Origin: Rhodococcus pyridinivorans
GTDB taxonomy: Bacteria; Actinomycetota; Actinomycetes; Mycobacteriales; Mycobacteriaceae
Assembly: GCF_900105195.1 (NCBI RefSeq)
Contig: NZ_FNRX01000002.1
Span: 4,216,001 to 4,280,000 of the forward strand
DNA length: 64,000 nucleotides
Reading direction: 5' to 3'
The translations under genes were made by a program, and so were the position numbers. Shown in pieces: positions 1-19,563 of this stretch. The notes under the pieces are model-generated. The model was not told the DNA's origin, did not search any database, and saw nothing but the letters and a program-made list of their open reading frames with translations. Position 1 is the first letter of the stretch. The number at the start of each line of letters is the position of its first letter.

Positions 1-2978
1 AGGTCGAACGGCTGCAGCCGATCCTCCTCGATGAGTTTCTCGGCGCGGGCCTGCTGCTCGGCGGGGTCGAGGTCGGTGAGGTCGACCTCGGTGAACGGCA
101 CCTCGAGATCCGCCGCGCCGATGAACTGCACCGGATCGGCCAGACCGTCGTCGGTGAAACCGGCACGCACGGTGGGGTTCTCGGCGAGCAGACGTGCGGC
201 GGCGCGGCGCAGGCGCTCGACGTCGAGGCGGTGGCCGAAGTCGAGCGAGAACTGGGCGGTGTAGATGTCCTTCGACGAGTCGAAGACCGACTGGAAGTAC
301 AGGCCGCGCTGCAGCGGCGACAGCGGCCAGATGTCCTCGATCCGCACGGGCGCGATCCGTGCGACGCGGTCGATCTCGGTCTGCGTGAGCGTGACGTGCC
401 CGAGATCGGACGGAGTGAGACAGGTCCGCCCCAAAGCTGCGTCGGCGCGGCCGAGGAGATCGTCGAATGCCGCGCGCCATGCCTCGGCGAGCCCGGCCAC
501 GAGATCGGGGTCGAGCGCCTCGTCGGCGGTCAGATGCACCGTTGCGCCGCCGGTTCCCCGTTCGACGTGGATATCGAGCAGGTAGTTGCCGATGCGGTCT
601 CCGCCGCTCCGCACGAGCACCTGCGGCTGTCCGAGCGGCGCGAGGGCCGGTCCGGCCTGGACGTTGGCGTAACGCAGCATCGGCCAGCCGATGCCCCGGT
701 CGGGGGCTGCGCGCAGGCGTTCCTTCGCGGTGCGCAGGGCGTCGAGCGGATCGGTGGCGAGCGCCAGCCGCACCGGCGTCGTCCAGTCGAGCGCGCCGAC
801 GGTGCGGGTGAGGTCGGCGTCGGGGGCCAGTGCGATGCGGCCGTCGCGGACGATGTCGACGAGCAGTTCACCGTCGCCGCTCTCGCGGGTGTTCGCGACC
901 GCGGCTGCGGTCACCGCGGTCCACACATCGGTCGAGACGCCCGAGACGAGACCGGCCACTGCGGTGGTCGCCATGGAGAATTCGTCGTCGGTCAGGGTGA
1001 GGGTCACAGGCGTCCGTGTGCGGCCGGTGGCCACCGCTGCGGCGAACTCGGCACCGGGTGCGACGGTGGTCATCCAGTCGGGAAGCTCGGCGAGTCGCTG
1101 CGGGGAGGCGGCCTGCTCGGTGAAGACGCGGGCGTGGGTCGCGGGCGAGGTGGGCACGGGCGGCAGCACGATCTGCGTGCCGCGCCGGGCGGCGCGCAGG
1201 GCACGGTGCAGGTCGGCGGTGACGATCGACCAGGACGTCTCGTCGACGAGCCCGGCGGGGGCGAGGAAGACCAGTTCCCCGGCGCTCTCGTCCGCAGCGG
1301 TGAGCCGCCCCGCGGTCAGGACCCGGCCGGCGGTGGCGTCGGGGCGCAGGGGCAGGTCGGCGGTCGCGGTTCCCACCGGCAGGGCGGCGTCCGCGACGAG
1401 GGTCCGGACGTCGACGGCGGCGGTGTCGTTCACCGACAGCAGCCACAGCACCGGGGCCGGTGCGGTGAGGGTCGTCCGCAGCGCCGGGTGGTGCTCGACC
1501 ACGGCGGCGACCGCGGCGAGCACGGCGTCGTCGGTGAGATCCTCCGGAGCCGGGACGCGGTATTCGCGCAGGTCGGCGTCCACGGAGAGTCCGGCGTCGC
1601 GGCGTCGCGCGGTGGCCGGCAGCAGCGCGAGCGGTCCGGCGGCGGTGTCCTCGTGGTCGGTCTCGGAGCTGTCGCCGAGGGCCGGCGCCGAGGCGACGTC
1701 GAAGGTGCCGAGCGGCGCGTCGAGGTCGTCGAGGATCGCGGCGAGGAAGTCGTCGAGATCGGCGGCGCAGCGCTGCGCGAGCGGTGCGTCGTCGGCATGA
1801 CCGCGCAGTCCGATCTCGATCGGGTGCCCGGCCTTCTCGAGCACGAGGATGAATTCCAGTTCGCCGACCGGCCCGGAGGACAGCATGTGCGCCTGCGATT
1901 CCCGCCCGACCGAGTACCGCGAGGCAGCTGCGGGCATGATGTTCACGCCGACGGTCGGGGGCCGCCAGTCCGGGTCGATCTCGGCGAGTTCGCGACCGAG
2001 ATCCTCACCGCGGTACCGGCCGTGTTTGAGCAGGCCGAGCAGTTTGCCGTCGATCACCTCGGCGACGTCGGCCAGGCGCGCGTCGTCGGGAACGTCGAAG
2101 CGCAGGGGCAGGACGCTGGCGACCATCGCGGGCACGGTGCGCAGTTCGCGGGTGCCGCGCGCGGTCGTGGGCAGGCTGATCACCACGTCACGGCGGCGGG
2201 TGGCCCGGGCCAGATAGGTGCCGAGGAGGGCGATGAGCACGGTGGCGGGCCGGGTGCCGTGGGCTTTGGCGTACCGCTCGAGCCGGCCGCGTCCGTCGGC
2301 GTCGATGTGCGACCAGGCGACGAGTTCTCCGGGGCTCGACAGGCGACCAGAGCCGAGCAGGCGCGTCACCTGCGGGAGGTCGGCGAGTTCGTCGAGCCAG
2401 TAGCGGCGGTCGAGTTCGCGTTGTTCGCTCGCGACGTACTCCTCGTCGACGCGCACGTACCGTTCCAGGGTCCACTCCGTGGCGCGGTCGGGACCCTTGC
2501 CTTCGACGTACGCCCTGGTCATCGCGGTGGTCGCGAGACCGATGCCGTAGCCGTCGTTCACGATGTGGTGGTACTGCTGGTACAGCCGCATCGTGTTGTC
2601 GGAGAGGCGGTGGATGGCGAATCGGAACAGCAGGTCGCGGGCTAGATCTTGCGGTTCGTTCATCGTGGCGCGCATCCAGCGGTCGGACGCCGCGGCCGGG
2701 TCGTTCTCGCCGCGGAAGTCGATGACCGGCAGGTCCCACTCGCGGGTCGCGCGCGGGATCTGGACGACATTGCCGTCGGCGTCGACGTCGAAGTTGACGT
2801 GCAGGGTCTCGGCGGCGTCGAGGACCGAGTGGATCGCCGTGATCATCCGGTCGATGTCGATGTCGTCACCGATGGTCTCGGTGTACATGCCGGTGTTGTA
2901 GAGGTGCCCGGTGGCGTCGAGCTGATGACCGAAATAGATGGTCCGCTGCGCGCGCGTGACGGGATACACCGACTGCAT
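1..2978 (-). CDS. Non-ribosomal peptide synthetase, N-terminal part (cut by window edge)
   Basis: The frame is open from an ATG at 2978 to the left edge, giving 992 visible codons; the gene continues outside. The start follows a GGGAGAGAG Shine-Dalgarno. Residues 1 to about 430 form a condensation domain with HHIVNDG at 137-143 (intact HHxxxDG) and a segment resembling EntF/DhbF starter C domains. Residues about 440-860 look like an epimerization-type domain: RTVG near the middle and GIGWPMLRY near 760. The histidine motif there reads PAGLVDE, so it should be catalytically dead. A second C domain starts near 880 (PLSPLQRGLYF). No adenylation or carrier domain lies between these three. The gene lies 76 bp downstream of the larger NRPS gene on the same strand, but an iron box in the gap suggests its own promoter. 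The role is inferred to be assembly of the same siderophore. The downstream modules cannot be seen. Confidence 0.85.
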   Translation of the reverse strand, partial: MQSVYPVTRAQRTIYFGHQLDATGHLYNTGMYTETIGDDIDIDRMITAIHSVLDAAETLHVNFDVDADGNVVQIPRATREWDLPVIDFRGENDPAAASDRWMRATMNEPQDLARDLLFRFAIHRLSDNTMRLYQQYHHIVNDGYGIGLATTAMTRAYVEGKGPDRATEWTLERYVRVDEEYVASEQRELDRRYWLDELADLPQVTRLLGSGRLSSPGELVAWSHIDADGRGRLERYAKAHGTRPATVLIALLGTYLARATRRRDVVISLPTTARGTRELRTVPAMVASVLPLRFDVPDDARLADVAEVIDGKLLGLLKHGRYRGEDLGRELAEIDPDWRPPTVGVNIMPAAASRYSVGRESQAHMLSSGPVGELEFILVLEKAGHPIEIGLRGHADDAPLAQRCAADLDDFLAAILDDLDAPLGTFDVASAPALGDSSETDHEDTAAGPLALLPATARRRDAGLSVDADLREYRVPAPEDLTDDAVLAAVAAVVEHHPALRTTLTAPAPVLWLLSVNDTAAVDVRTLVADAALPVGTATADLPLRPDATAGRVLTAGRLTAADESAGELVFLAPAGLVDETSWSIVTADLHRALRAARRGTQIVLPPVPTSPATHARVFTEQAASPQRLAELPDWMTTVAPGAEFAAAVATGRTRTPVTLTLTDDEFSMATTAVAGLVSGVSTDVWTAVTAAAVANTRESGDGELLVDIVRDGRIALAPDADLTRTVGALDWTTPVRLALATDPLDALRTAKERLRAAPDRGIGWPMLRYANVQAGPALAPLGQPQVLVRSGGDRIGNYLLDIHVERGTGGATVHLTADEALDPDLVAGLAEAWRAAFDDLLGRADAALGRTCLTPSDLGHVTLTQTEIDRVARIAPVRIEDIWPLSPLQRGLYFQSVFDSSKDIYTAQFSLDFGHRLDVERLRRAAARLLAENPTVRAGFTDDGLADPVQFIGAADLEVPFTEVDLTDLDPAEQQARAEKLIEEDRLQPFD

Positions 2979-3035
2979 CGAATTTTCTCTCTCCCACGGA
3001 TGCCGCGACGAACCGCGGGCGCATACCGACTAGCT

Positions 3036-3054
3036 AATGGTTAGGCTAACCATA
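3036..3054. promoter_or_regulatory. IdeR/DmdR-type iron box upstream of the second NRPS gene
   Basis: The core GGTTAGGCTAACC (3039-3051) is a perfect palindrome and matches the centre of the actinobacterial iron box (TTAGGTTAGSCTAACCTAA). It is centred about 67 bp upstream of the NRPS start at 2978. Repression by an iron-loaded IdeR/DmdR1 homologue is inferred from the family. Confidence 0.8.
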
Positions 3055-13704
<10,650 letters not shown>

Positions 13705-13764
13705 GGGTACTCCTCGGCATTCCTGGACCCGCCCCCTCGGATCCGCCCCTCCGTCCGGATATAG

Positions 13765-13783
13765 TTAGGGCCGCCTAACCATA
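13765..13783. promoter_or_regulatory. IdeR/DmdR-type iron box between NRPS and siderophore reductase
   Basis: TTAGGGCCGCCTAACCATA matches 15 of 19 positions of the iron-box consensus. It lies in the divergent intergenic region, about 60 bp from both the NRPS start (13704) and the flavoprotein start (13842), so one operator could repress both genes under iron sufficiency. Confidence 0.8.
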
Positions 13784-13841
13784 CCAGCAGCGACGCGCCC
13801 GCCCGAATTGTCCGGCCGGTCCCGTCCGGAAGGAGCTCACC

Positions 13842-14717
13842 ATGCCGGTGACGACGCCCCCGACCCGCGTCTCCCTGCCCATCGTCCTGCGGCGCCTGAC
13901 CGTGCTCCGCGCGGTGGACGTGACACCGCGGATGCGTCGGATCACCCTGGGCGGCGAGCAGCTCGGTGCCTTCCGCAGCGGCGACTACGACGCCCCGGCG
14001 TTCACCACCGAGGGTGCCGACGACTACGTCAAGATCTTCCTGCCCGAACCCGGCAGCGACACCCCGGCCCTGCCCGAACAGCACGACGGGCACCTGCACT
14101 GGCCTCGCAAACCCGCACCCGTGGCCCGCGCCTACACGGTGCGTCGCTTCGATCCCGTGGCCGGGGAACTCGATCTGGACTTCGTCCTGCACGGCCACGG
14201 CCCGGCCGGCAATTGGGCCCGCACCGCCGAACCCGGCAGTGTGCTCCATCTCGCGGGACCCAAGGTCGCGATCATCCCGCCGCAGGGCGCCGACTGGTGG
14301 CTGCTCGCCGGCGACGAGACCGCGCTTCCCGCGCTGGGTCGCTTCGTCGAGACCTACGGCGGCACGGTGCCGATGCACGTCTTCGCGCTGGTCGACGGTC
14401 CGCAGGAGGAACAGTCCGATCTCGCGGGCGTGACGTGGGTGCACCGCCGCCCCGGCGTCTCCGACGCCACCGTGCTCGCCGAGGCCGTCGAGTCGGGTGC
14501 GCCGCGCGGCGGCGAGGGGTGGATGTGGATCGCCGGTGAGGCGTCGATCGTGAAGGAACTGCGCGCCGTGTCGAAGCGACTCGGCATCGCCAAGCCGATG
14601 CTCGACGCGTCGGGCTACTGGCGCAGCCCCGAGTCCGATCGTCCGCTGGCCCGCCTGCGGCTGCTGCGCGAGCAGGCCGTCGAGACGCTCGAGGCGCGTC
14701 GTCGCGGCACCACCTAG
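13842..14717 (+). CDS. Siderophore-interacting FAD-binding protein (ferric-siderophore reductase)
   Basis: The protein has 291 aa, an ATG start and GGAAGGAG 8 nt upstream. The N-terminal FAD-binding barrel contains RMRRITLGG and the ARAYTVRRFDP motif typical of SIP/ViuB proteins. HGHGPAGNWA near the middle is the family signature, and the C-terminal half holds the nucleotide-binding segment (WWLLAGDETALPALGRF). Family members reduce Fe(III)-siderophore in the cytoplasm with NAD(P)H to release iron. It is divergent from the NRPS gene and shares its iron box, which supports use on the siderophore made by this locus. Confidence 0.93.
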   Translation: MPVTTPPTRVSLPIVLRRLTVLRAVDVTPRMRRITLGGEQLGAFRSGDYDAPAFTTEGADDYVKIFLPEPGSDTPALPEQHDGHLHWPRKPAPVARAYTVRRFDPVAGELDLDFVLHGHGPAGNWARTAEPGSVLHLAGPKVAIIPPQGADWWLLAGDETALPALGRFVETYGGTVPMHVFALVDGPQEEQSDLAGVTWVHRRPGVSDATVLAEAVESGAPRGGEGWMWIAGEASIVKELRAVSKRLGIAKPMLDASGYWRSPESDRPLARLRLLREQAVETLEARRRGTT

Positions 14718-14727
14718 ACGATCCGGA

Positions 14728-14778
14728 CGATTTCGGTGTTCTCGACAGCGCCCGGCGAAGTCGAGAACACCGAAATCG
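14728..14778. terminator. 19-bp perfect inverted repeat, bidirectional terminator
   Basis: The arms 14728-14746 and 14760-14778 (CGATTTCGGTGTTCTCGAC and its complement) are perfect, with a 13-nt loop. The repeat starts 10 bp after the flavoprotein stop and also lies downstream of the minus-strand panD fragment and isochorismatase gene. There is no U-tract, as is common in actinobacteria. Confidence 0.8.
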
Positions 14779-14787
14779 CTTCCCGCG

Positions 14788-14898
14788 TCAGCGCGGTGAG
14801 AGTTGGTCGCGGTCGATCGTCACCGATCCGACGTAGTGCAGATCGGCGTGGGTGACGATCGCGCGATGGATCTTGCCGGACAGAAGAATTCGCTGCAT
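14788..14898 (-). pseudogene. panD: Truncated panD (aspartate 1-decarboxylase) fragment, 36 codons
   Basis: An ATG at 14898 opens a 36-codon frame ending in TGA at 14788. The translation contains [20 protein letters not shown], which matches the start of PanD, including the Gly24-Ser25 self-cleavage site (HYVGSVT) in its exact position. PanD is normally about 115-140 aa and makes beta-alanine for pantothenate. Here all homology stops near residue 30, and the next sequence is the terminator hairpin. It begins 34 bp after the isochorismatase stop on the same strand. I see it as a decayed remnant or a truncated copy. A retained function for the short peptide is unlikely. Confidence 0.8.
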
Positions 14899-14931
14899 GT
14901 GCTGAAGTTCCCGATTCTCGGACCGTGCCGG

Positions 14932-15618
14932 TCAGCGCAGCGATGCGGTGAGTTCTTCGGTCTCGCGGTCGCGGCGACGCGCTGACGCGGTGATCGACTC
15001 GATCAGCGCGTCCGTGGTCTCGACCCGGCCGACCCGCTTGGCGACGTACTGGAGCGCCATGAGGTGCTCGTCGCGGGAGAAGTCGGCGGTGGCGTCGAGG
15101 GCCATGAACGGCGCGACGTCGCTCATGAAGGCGTCGGCGGCGCTGAGCATACAGCCCATGTGTGCGTAGACGCCGGTGACGATGAGCTGGTCGCGGCCGT
15201 TGTGCGCGAGCAGCTGACGGAAGTCGGTGCGCTGGAACGCCGAGTAGCGCCACTTGGTGACCTGGATGTCGTCCGGGCCGGGGGTCAGTTCGTCGATGAC
15301 CTCGGTGTCGCGGCCGGTGCTCAGCCCGACGCCCCAGAAGTCGGCAAGGATGCCGCGACGCGACGGATGCTGGTCGCCGGGCTGCATCGTGTAGACGACG
15401 GGGATACCGGCGGCCAGGCACGCCTCGCGGAGGCGGACGATGTTGGGCACCACGGTCGCGAGGGGTTCGGCATCGCGCCGGTAGGCGTCGATGAAGTACT
15501 TCTGCATGTCGTGGATCAGCAGTGCACAGCGGGACGTATCGATCATCCAGTCCACCCGAGCAGCGGGAATCTCGTCGCTGGTAGGCAACTCGTACGGATC
15601 GATGCTCGGGATGGCCAT
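14932..15618 (-). CDS. Isochorismatase, EntB/DhbB type without carrier domain
   Basis: The predicted protein has 228 aa. I chose the ATG at 15618 ([12 protein letters not shown]) because AGAAGGAAG lies 5-6 nt upstream; a longer frame start at 15672 would run to the iron box. The sequence follows EntB closely: [10 protein letters not shown] (catalytic Asp), a TKWRYSAFQ segment (catalytic Lys), and [17 protein letters not shown] then ADFSRDEHL. The enzyme hydrolyses isochorismate to pyruvate and 2,3-dihydro-2,3-dihydroxybenzoate, the second step of DHB synthesis. EntB has an additional C-terminal aryl carrier domain; this protein ends before it, so the aryl carrier must be encoded elsewhere. 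An iron box lies 57 bp upstream. Confidence 0.9.
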   Translation of the reverse strand: MAIPSIDPYELPTSDEIPAARVDWMIDTSRCALLIHDMQKYFIDAYRRDAEPLATVVPNIVRLREACLAAGIPVVYTMQPGDQHPSRRGILADFWGVGLSTGRDTEVIDELTPGPDDIQVTKWRYSAFQRTDFRQLLAHNGRDQLIVTGVYAHMGCMLSAADAFMSDVAPFMALDATADFSRDEHLMALQYVAKRVGRVETTDALIESITASARRRDRETEELTASLR

Positions 15619-15674
15619 GCGACTTCCTTCTGCTGTTCGGGGTACGCGTTCGGGCACCGACAGTGTCGGCATGC

Positions 15675-15693
15675 GTAGGCTACCCTAACCAGC
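15675..15693. promoter_or_regulatory. Probable iron box upstream of isochorismatase
   Basis: GTAGGCTACCCTAACCAGC matches about 13 of 19 consensus positions with a well-kept right half (CCTAACC). It is placed 57 bp upstream of the chosen ATG, the same spacing as the other two iron boxes in the locus. Confidence 0.6.
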
Positions 15694-15723
15694 CCTACGG
15701 TGGGATGTCTCGACCCCTGATAC

Positions 15724-15764
15724 GCCGACCGGCCCGCACCGGAGATCGGTGCGGGCCGGTCGGC
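15724..15764. terminator. GC-rich hairpin terminator of glyA
   Basis: An 18-bp perfect stem (GCCGACCGGCCCGCACCG at 15724-15741 and its complement at 15747-15764) has a 5-nt loop. It lies 15 bp past the glyA stop on the minus strand. No U-tract is present. Confidence 0.8.
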
Positions 15765-15779
15765 GACAGTAGGGAGCCG

Positions 15780-17075
15780 TCAGATCAGACGCCAGTCCTC
15801 GAGGCCCTCGTACAGCGGCACGGACTGTGCCAGGGCGCTCACGCGGGTCCGCAGCGACTCGGCGTCGGCGCCACCGACGAGCGTCTGCGCGATGATCTCG
15901 GCGACCTCGGTGAACTGCTCGTCGCCGAAACCGCGGGTCGCGAGCGCCGGGGTGCCGATGCGCAGGCCCGAGGTGACCATCGGGGGACGCGGATCGAACG
16001 GCACGGCGTTGCGGTTGACGGTGATGCCGACCTCGTGGAGGGCGTCCTCACCCTGCTGGCCGTCGAGCTGCGAGTTGCGCAGGTCGACCAGGACCAGGTG
16101 CACGTCGGTGCCACCGGTGAGCACCGAGATGCCCTTGTCGGCGACGTCGGACTGCGACAGGCGGTCGGCGATGATCCGGGCACCGGAGAGGGTGCGCCGC
16201 TGGCGGTCCTTGAACTCGTCGCTCGCGGCGATCTTCAGCGCGACGGCCTTCGCGGCGATCGCGTGCATGAGCGGTCCGCCCTGCTGACCGGGGAAGACGG
16301 CCGAGTTGATCTTCTTCGCCCATTCCTGCTTGGCGAGGATCAGGCCGGAACGCGGGCCACCTAGGGTCTTGTGCACGGTGGTGGAGACGACGTCGGCGTA
16401 GGGCACCGGCGACGGGTGCAGGCCTGCGGCGACCAGACCGGCGAAGTGCGCCATGTCGACCCACAGGTAGGCACCGACCTCGTCGGCGATGGAGCGGAAG
16501 GCGGCGAAGTCCTCGTGGCGCGGGTAGGCGGACCAGCCGGCGACGATGACCTTCGGCTTCTCGCGCAGCGCGATGTCGCGGACCTCGTCCATGTCGATGC
16601 GGTGGTCGTCCTTGCTGACCCCGTAGGACGCGACGTCGTACAGCTTGCCGGAGAAGTTGAGCTTCATGCCGTGCGTGAGGTGGCCGCCGTGCGCGAGGTC
16701 GAGACCGAGCAGCTTCTCGCCGGGGGTCATCAGCGCCATGAGCACCGCCGCGTTCGCCTGCGCACCCGAGTGCGGCTGCACGTTCGCGAAATCGGCGCCG
16801 AAGAGCTCCTTGGCGCGGTTACGGGCGAGGTCCTCGACGACGTCGACGTTCTCGCAGCCGCCGTAGTAGCGACGACCGGGGTAACCCTCGGCGTACTTGT
16901 TGGTCAGGACGCTGCCCTGGGCCTGGAGGACGGCGCGCGGCACGAAGTTCTCCGACGCGATCATCTCGAGCGTGTCGCGCTGACGCGACAGCTCGCCGGC
17001 CATGGCCTCGGCGACCTCGGGATCGAGGTCGTTCAGTGCGGCAGTGTTCACGTCGGCGCCGGGCGCAGCGGTCAT
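15780..17075 (-). CDS. glyA: Serine hydroxymethyltransferase
   Basis: This 431-aa protein is collinear with bacterial SHMT. It interconverts serine and glycine with transfer of a one-carbon unit to tetrahydrofolate, using PLP. The PLP lysine is K236 in [27 protein letters not shown] near residue 61 and the substrate-binding SENF near 41 are present. The ATG at 17075 has GGAGA upstream. coaA lies nearby, as in Mycobacterium. There is nothing unusual in the sequence. Confidence 0.97.
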   Translation of the reverse strand: MTAAPGADVNTAALNDLDPEVAEAMAGELSRQRDTLEMIASENFVPRAVLQAQGSVLTNKYAEGYPGRRYYGGCENVDVVEDLARNRAKELFGADFANVQPHSGAQANAAVLMALMTPGEKLLGLDLAHGGHLTHGMKLNFSGKLYDVASYGVSKDDHRIDMDEVRDIALREKPKVIVAGWSAYPRHEDFAAFRSIADEVGAYLWVDMAHFAGLVAAGLHPSPVPYADVVSTTVHKTLGGPRSGLILAKQEWAKKINSAVFPGQQGGPLMHAIAAKAVALKIAASDEFKDRQRRTLSGARIIADRLSQSDVADKGISVLTGGTDVHLVLVDLRNSQLDGQQGEDALHEVGITVNRNAVPFDPRPPMVTSGLRIGTPALATRGFGDEQFTEVAEIIAQTLVGGADAESLRTRVSALAQSVPLYEGLEDWRLI

Positions 17076-17170
17076 CGAGGTTTCTCCAAGCAGAGGACGT
17101 CAGGGATACGTCCTCCAGTCTACGAAGGCCGTCCACCGCTCCGGAAGCCGGTCCCCGAGCGACCTGCGGT

Positions 17171-18361
17171 TCACCGCAGGCTGCTGGGCACCAGGGGTTC
17201 GTCGAGCAGGCGCCGGAAACGGTCGGCGCGCTCGGCTCCGGCCGGAACCTGCCCGAGCCAGCTGCCGAGGAGCCGGTAGCCCTCCACATAGGTGCTGATA
17301 TAGGCGCGCCACAACGGCGACGACAGGAACCGCAGCGACTGCCGGGCACGTTCGGGGCTCGACAGCGACCAGCGCTGCAGGAATTCCACGACCTCGTCGT
17401 GGCTGCGCCCGCGGTCGTGGAGCAGCAGCGCGGCGTCCTGCCGCACCGAGAGCAACTGCTCGGACGCCTCGGACAGTTGCTCGGCCAGTTCGCCGTCGAA
17501 CCGGAGCCCGAGATCGGCGTAGATGTCCTGCGCCCACTCCCCCCAGCCCGGGCCGACGATCGCTTCGAGCGCAAGATCGGCGAGCCCTTCCGCCATGAGG
17601 CACTGCGGGGTATTGACGAGGAACAACGTCTGCTCGGCCTGACCGCCGGCGACGAGACCGGCCTCCTTGCGGCAGTGCTCGGTGTGGTGCCCGGGATACG
17701 CCTCGTGCGCGATCAGCCGCGGCAGGTGCGCCATCGTCTGTTCGAGATCGGAGTTGATCGCGACCCGCGAACGGTAGTCGCCGAGGTAGTAGTTGAAGCC
17801 CGACCACGGCTTGTCGCCGACGATCTCGTACTCGACACGCTCGGTGTCGGGCAATGGGTAGACCGCCCGCACCTTCTCCCGTAGAGCGCTCGAGAACGCG
17901 TCGACGCATTCGGCGAGACGATCGGCGGGGATCACATCGGACTTGCGGTGGGCCTGCATCCGTTCGGTGAGCGATCCGGTGCCGGGCAGCAACGCATCGA
18001 GGCGACGGTGCGCGTCGCGGTAGGTGTCCTCGTCGCCGGGCGCGATGCGGACGTCGAAGTATGCCTCGACCTCGTCGACGAAACCGATCTCCTCCCCCGC
18101 GAACTTGCGGGCCGAGCAGTCGAGGGCGCGCAGATGCACGTCGAGGAAACGGGTGCGCTCGTCGGACAGTGCCGCACCGGGAAGTTCGTCCCGCAGGCGT
18201 CGCGCGGTGTGTGATAGATCACGGGGATCGGGGGTCGGGGCGTTCTCGACCTTCCGCCGCAGCGCGGGATCGCCGGTGTAGGCGTCGACGTACCCGTCCT
18301 CGAGCCGGTCGAAAGCCAGGCCCAGCAGCAGATATTCGTTCACGAAGTCGTCGGCTCCCAT
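17171..18361 (-). CDS. DUF885 family putative metallohydrolase
   Basis: This is a 396-aa protein of the DUF885 family. The signature [15 protein letters not shown] lies near residue 205. It resembles a zinc-binding HExxxGHH-type site, which suggests peptidase or hydrolase activity. The region [16 protein letters not shown] just before it and the C-terminal helices fit the family. I chose the ATG at 18361 because residues upstream of it have no family character, although the Shine-Dalgarno is weak. The protein has no signal peptide. The substrate is unknown. It is divergent from coaA. Confidence 0.8.
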   Translation of the reverse strand: MGADDFVNEYLLLGLAFDRLEDGYVDAYTGDPALRRKVENAPTPDPRDLSHTARRLRDELPGAALSDERTRFLDVHLRALDCSARKFAGEEIGFVDEVEAYFDVRIAPGDEDTYRDAHRRLDALLPGTGSLTERMQAHRKSDVIPADRLAECVDAFSSALREKVRAVYPLPDTERVEYEIVGDKPWSGFNYYLGDYRSRVAINSDLEQTMAHLPRLIAHEAYPGHHTEHCRKEAGLVAGGQAEQTLFLVNTPQCLMAEGLADLALEAIVGPGWGEWAQDIYADLGLRFDGELAEQLSEASEQLLSVRQDAALLLHDRGRSHDEVVEFLQRWSLSSPERARQSLRFLSSPLWRAYISTYVEGYRLLGSWLGQVPAGAERADRFRRLLDEPLVPSSLR

Positions 18362-18512
18362 ACCGGCCGAGCGTAGTCGCTCGTCGGCGACCCGACACGG
18401 GAGAACCCGCCGGGGTGGGGACCCCGGGGAGGCATCCTCCTGTGTCAGCGAGCACAATCCGTTACATGGACATGCAACGCCGCATCCGCCGCGCCACCGG
18501 GAAGCCGTGCCG

Positions 18513-19445
18513 ATGGCTCGTCTGAACGAACCGAGCCCGTATGTCGAGTTCGACCGCAAGCAGTGGCGGACGCTGCGGAAGTCGACTCCCCTCGTCCTCA
18601 CCGAGGACGAACTCATCGGGCTTCGGGGCCTGGGCGAGCAGATCGACCTCGCGGAGGTCGCGGAGGTGTATCTCCCCCTCGCCCGGTTGATCCACCTGCA
18701 GGTCGCAGCGAAGCAGCGGTTGTTCGCCGCGACCGCGACCTTCCTCGGGGAGAAGCATCCCGACCAGCAGGTGCCGTTCGTGATCGGTGTGGCCGGTTCG
18801 GTGGCGGTCGGCAAGTCCACCACGGCCCGTGTGCTGCAGGCGTTGCTGGCACGCTGGGACCATCACCCGCGGGTGGATCTCGTGACCACCGACGGGTTCC
18901 TCTACCCCACCAAGGAACTGGTGCGGCGCAACATCATGCACCGCAAGGGTTTTCCCGAGAGCTACGACCGGCGCAAACTGCTGCGGTTCGTCACCGAGGT
19001 CAAGTCGGGAGCGAAAGAGGTTGCGGCGCCGATCTACTCCCACATCTCGTACGACATCATCCCGGGTCAGTACCACATCGTGCGGCAGCCGGACATCCTC
19101 ATCATCGAGGGCCTGAACGTGCTGCAGACCGGTCCGCGGTTGATGGTCTCCGACCTGTTCGACTTCTCGATCTACGTCGACGCGCGTATCGAGGACATCG
19201 AGAAGTGGTACGTGGAACGCTTTCTCGCGCTGCGTAAGACGTCCTTCGCGGATCCCGAGGCGCACTTCCACCACTACGCGAACCTGTCGGACCGGGACGC
19301 GATGAGTGCCGCGAAGGAGATCTGGCACTCGATCAACCTGCCGAACCTGGTGGAGAACATCCTGCCGACGCGTCCCCGCGCGACCCTGGTCCTGCGCAAG
19401 GACTCGGATCACGCCATCAACCGGCTCCGGTTGCGCAAGCTCTGA
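18513..19445 (+). CDS. coaA: Pantothenate kinase, type I
   Basis: The protein has 310 aa and is near-identical in layout to mycobacterial CoaA. It phosphorylates pantothenate with ATP, the first and regulated step of coenzyme A synthesis. The P-loop GSVAVGKS is at 95-102, followed by [11 protein letters not shown] and the family signature [17 protein letters not shown] six bases upstream is possible, but the ATG at 18513 is better spaced from GGGAAG and matches the usual [13 protein letters not shown] start. The panD fragment 3.6 kb away belongs to the same pathway, but I see no operon link. Confidence 0.96.
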   Translation: MARLNEPSPYVEFDRKQWRTLRKSTPLVLTEDELIGLRGLGEQIDLAEVAEVYLPLARLIHLQVAAKQRLFAATATFLGEKHPDQQVPFVIGVAGSVAVGKSTTARVLQALLARWDHHPRVDLVTTDGFLYPTKELVRRNIMHRKGFPESYDRRKLLRFVTEVKSGAKEVAAPIYSHISYDIIPGQYHIVRQPDILIIEGLNVLQTGPRLMVSDLFDFSIYVDARIEDIEKWYVERFLALRKTSFADPEAHFHHYANLSDRDAMSAAKEIWHSINLPNLVENILPTRPRATLVLRKDSDHAINRLRLRKL

Positions 19446-19470
19446 CGCGCCCCGCCGCTCGGCCCTGTTC

Positions 19471-19563
19471 CAGGCGCCGAACCGGCGGGCGCCGTCAGGC
19501 GCCGAACCGGCGGGTGCCGTCAGGCGCCGAACCGGCGGGTGCCGTCAGGCGCCGAACCGGCGG
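19471..19563. repeat. 25-bp tandem repeat, about 3.7 copies, derived from uppS 3' end
   Basis: Units begin at 19471, 19496, 19521 and 19546 (partial), each containing CAGGCGCCGAACCGGCGGG. The last copy is the 3' end and stop codon of the Z-prenyl synthase gene, so the array arose by duplication of that end into the convergent gap with coaA. GGCGCC elements in each unit can pair, so each copy could also form a small hairpin, possibly acting as a stacked terminator. Confidence 0.9.

Noticed and set aside
231..2645. Open frame of 804 codons on the plus strand
   Set aside because: It lies opposite the NRPS gene, has no domain character, and arises from high GC; the minus strand carries clear condensation-domain motifs.
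19471..19563. CRISPR-like array
   Set aside because: Units are directly adjacent with no spacers and derive from a coding end, so it is a plain tandem repeat.
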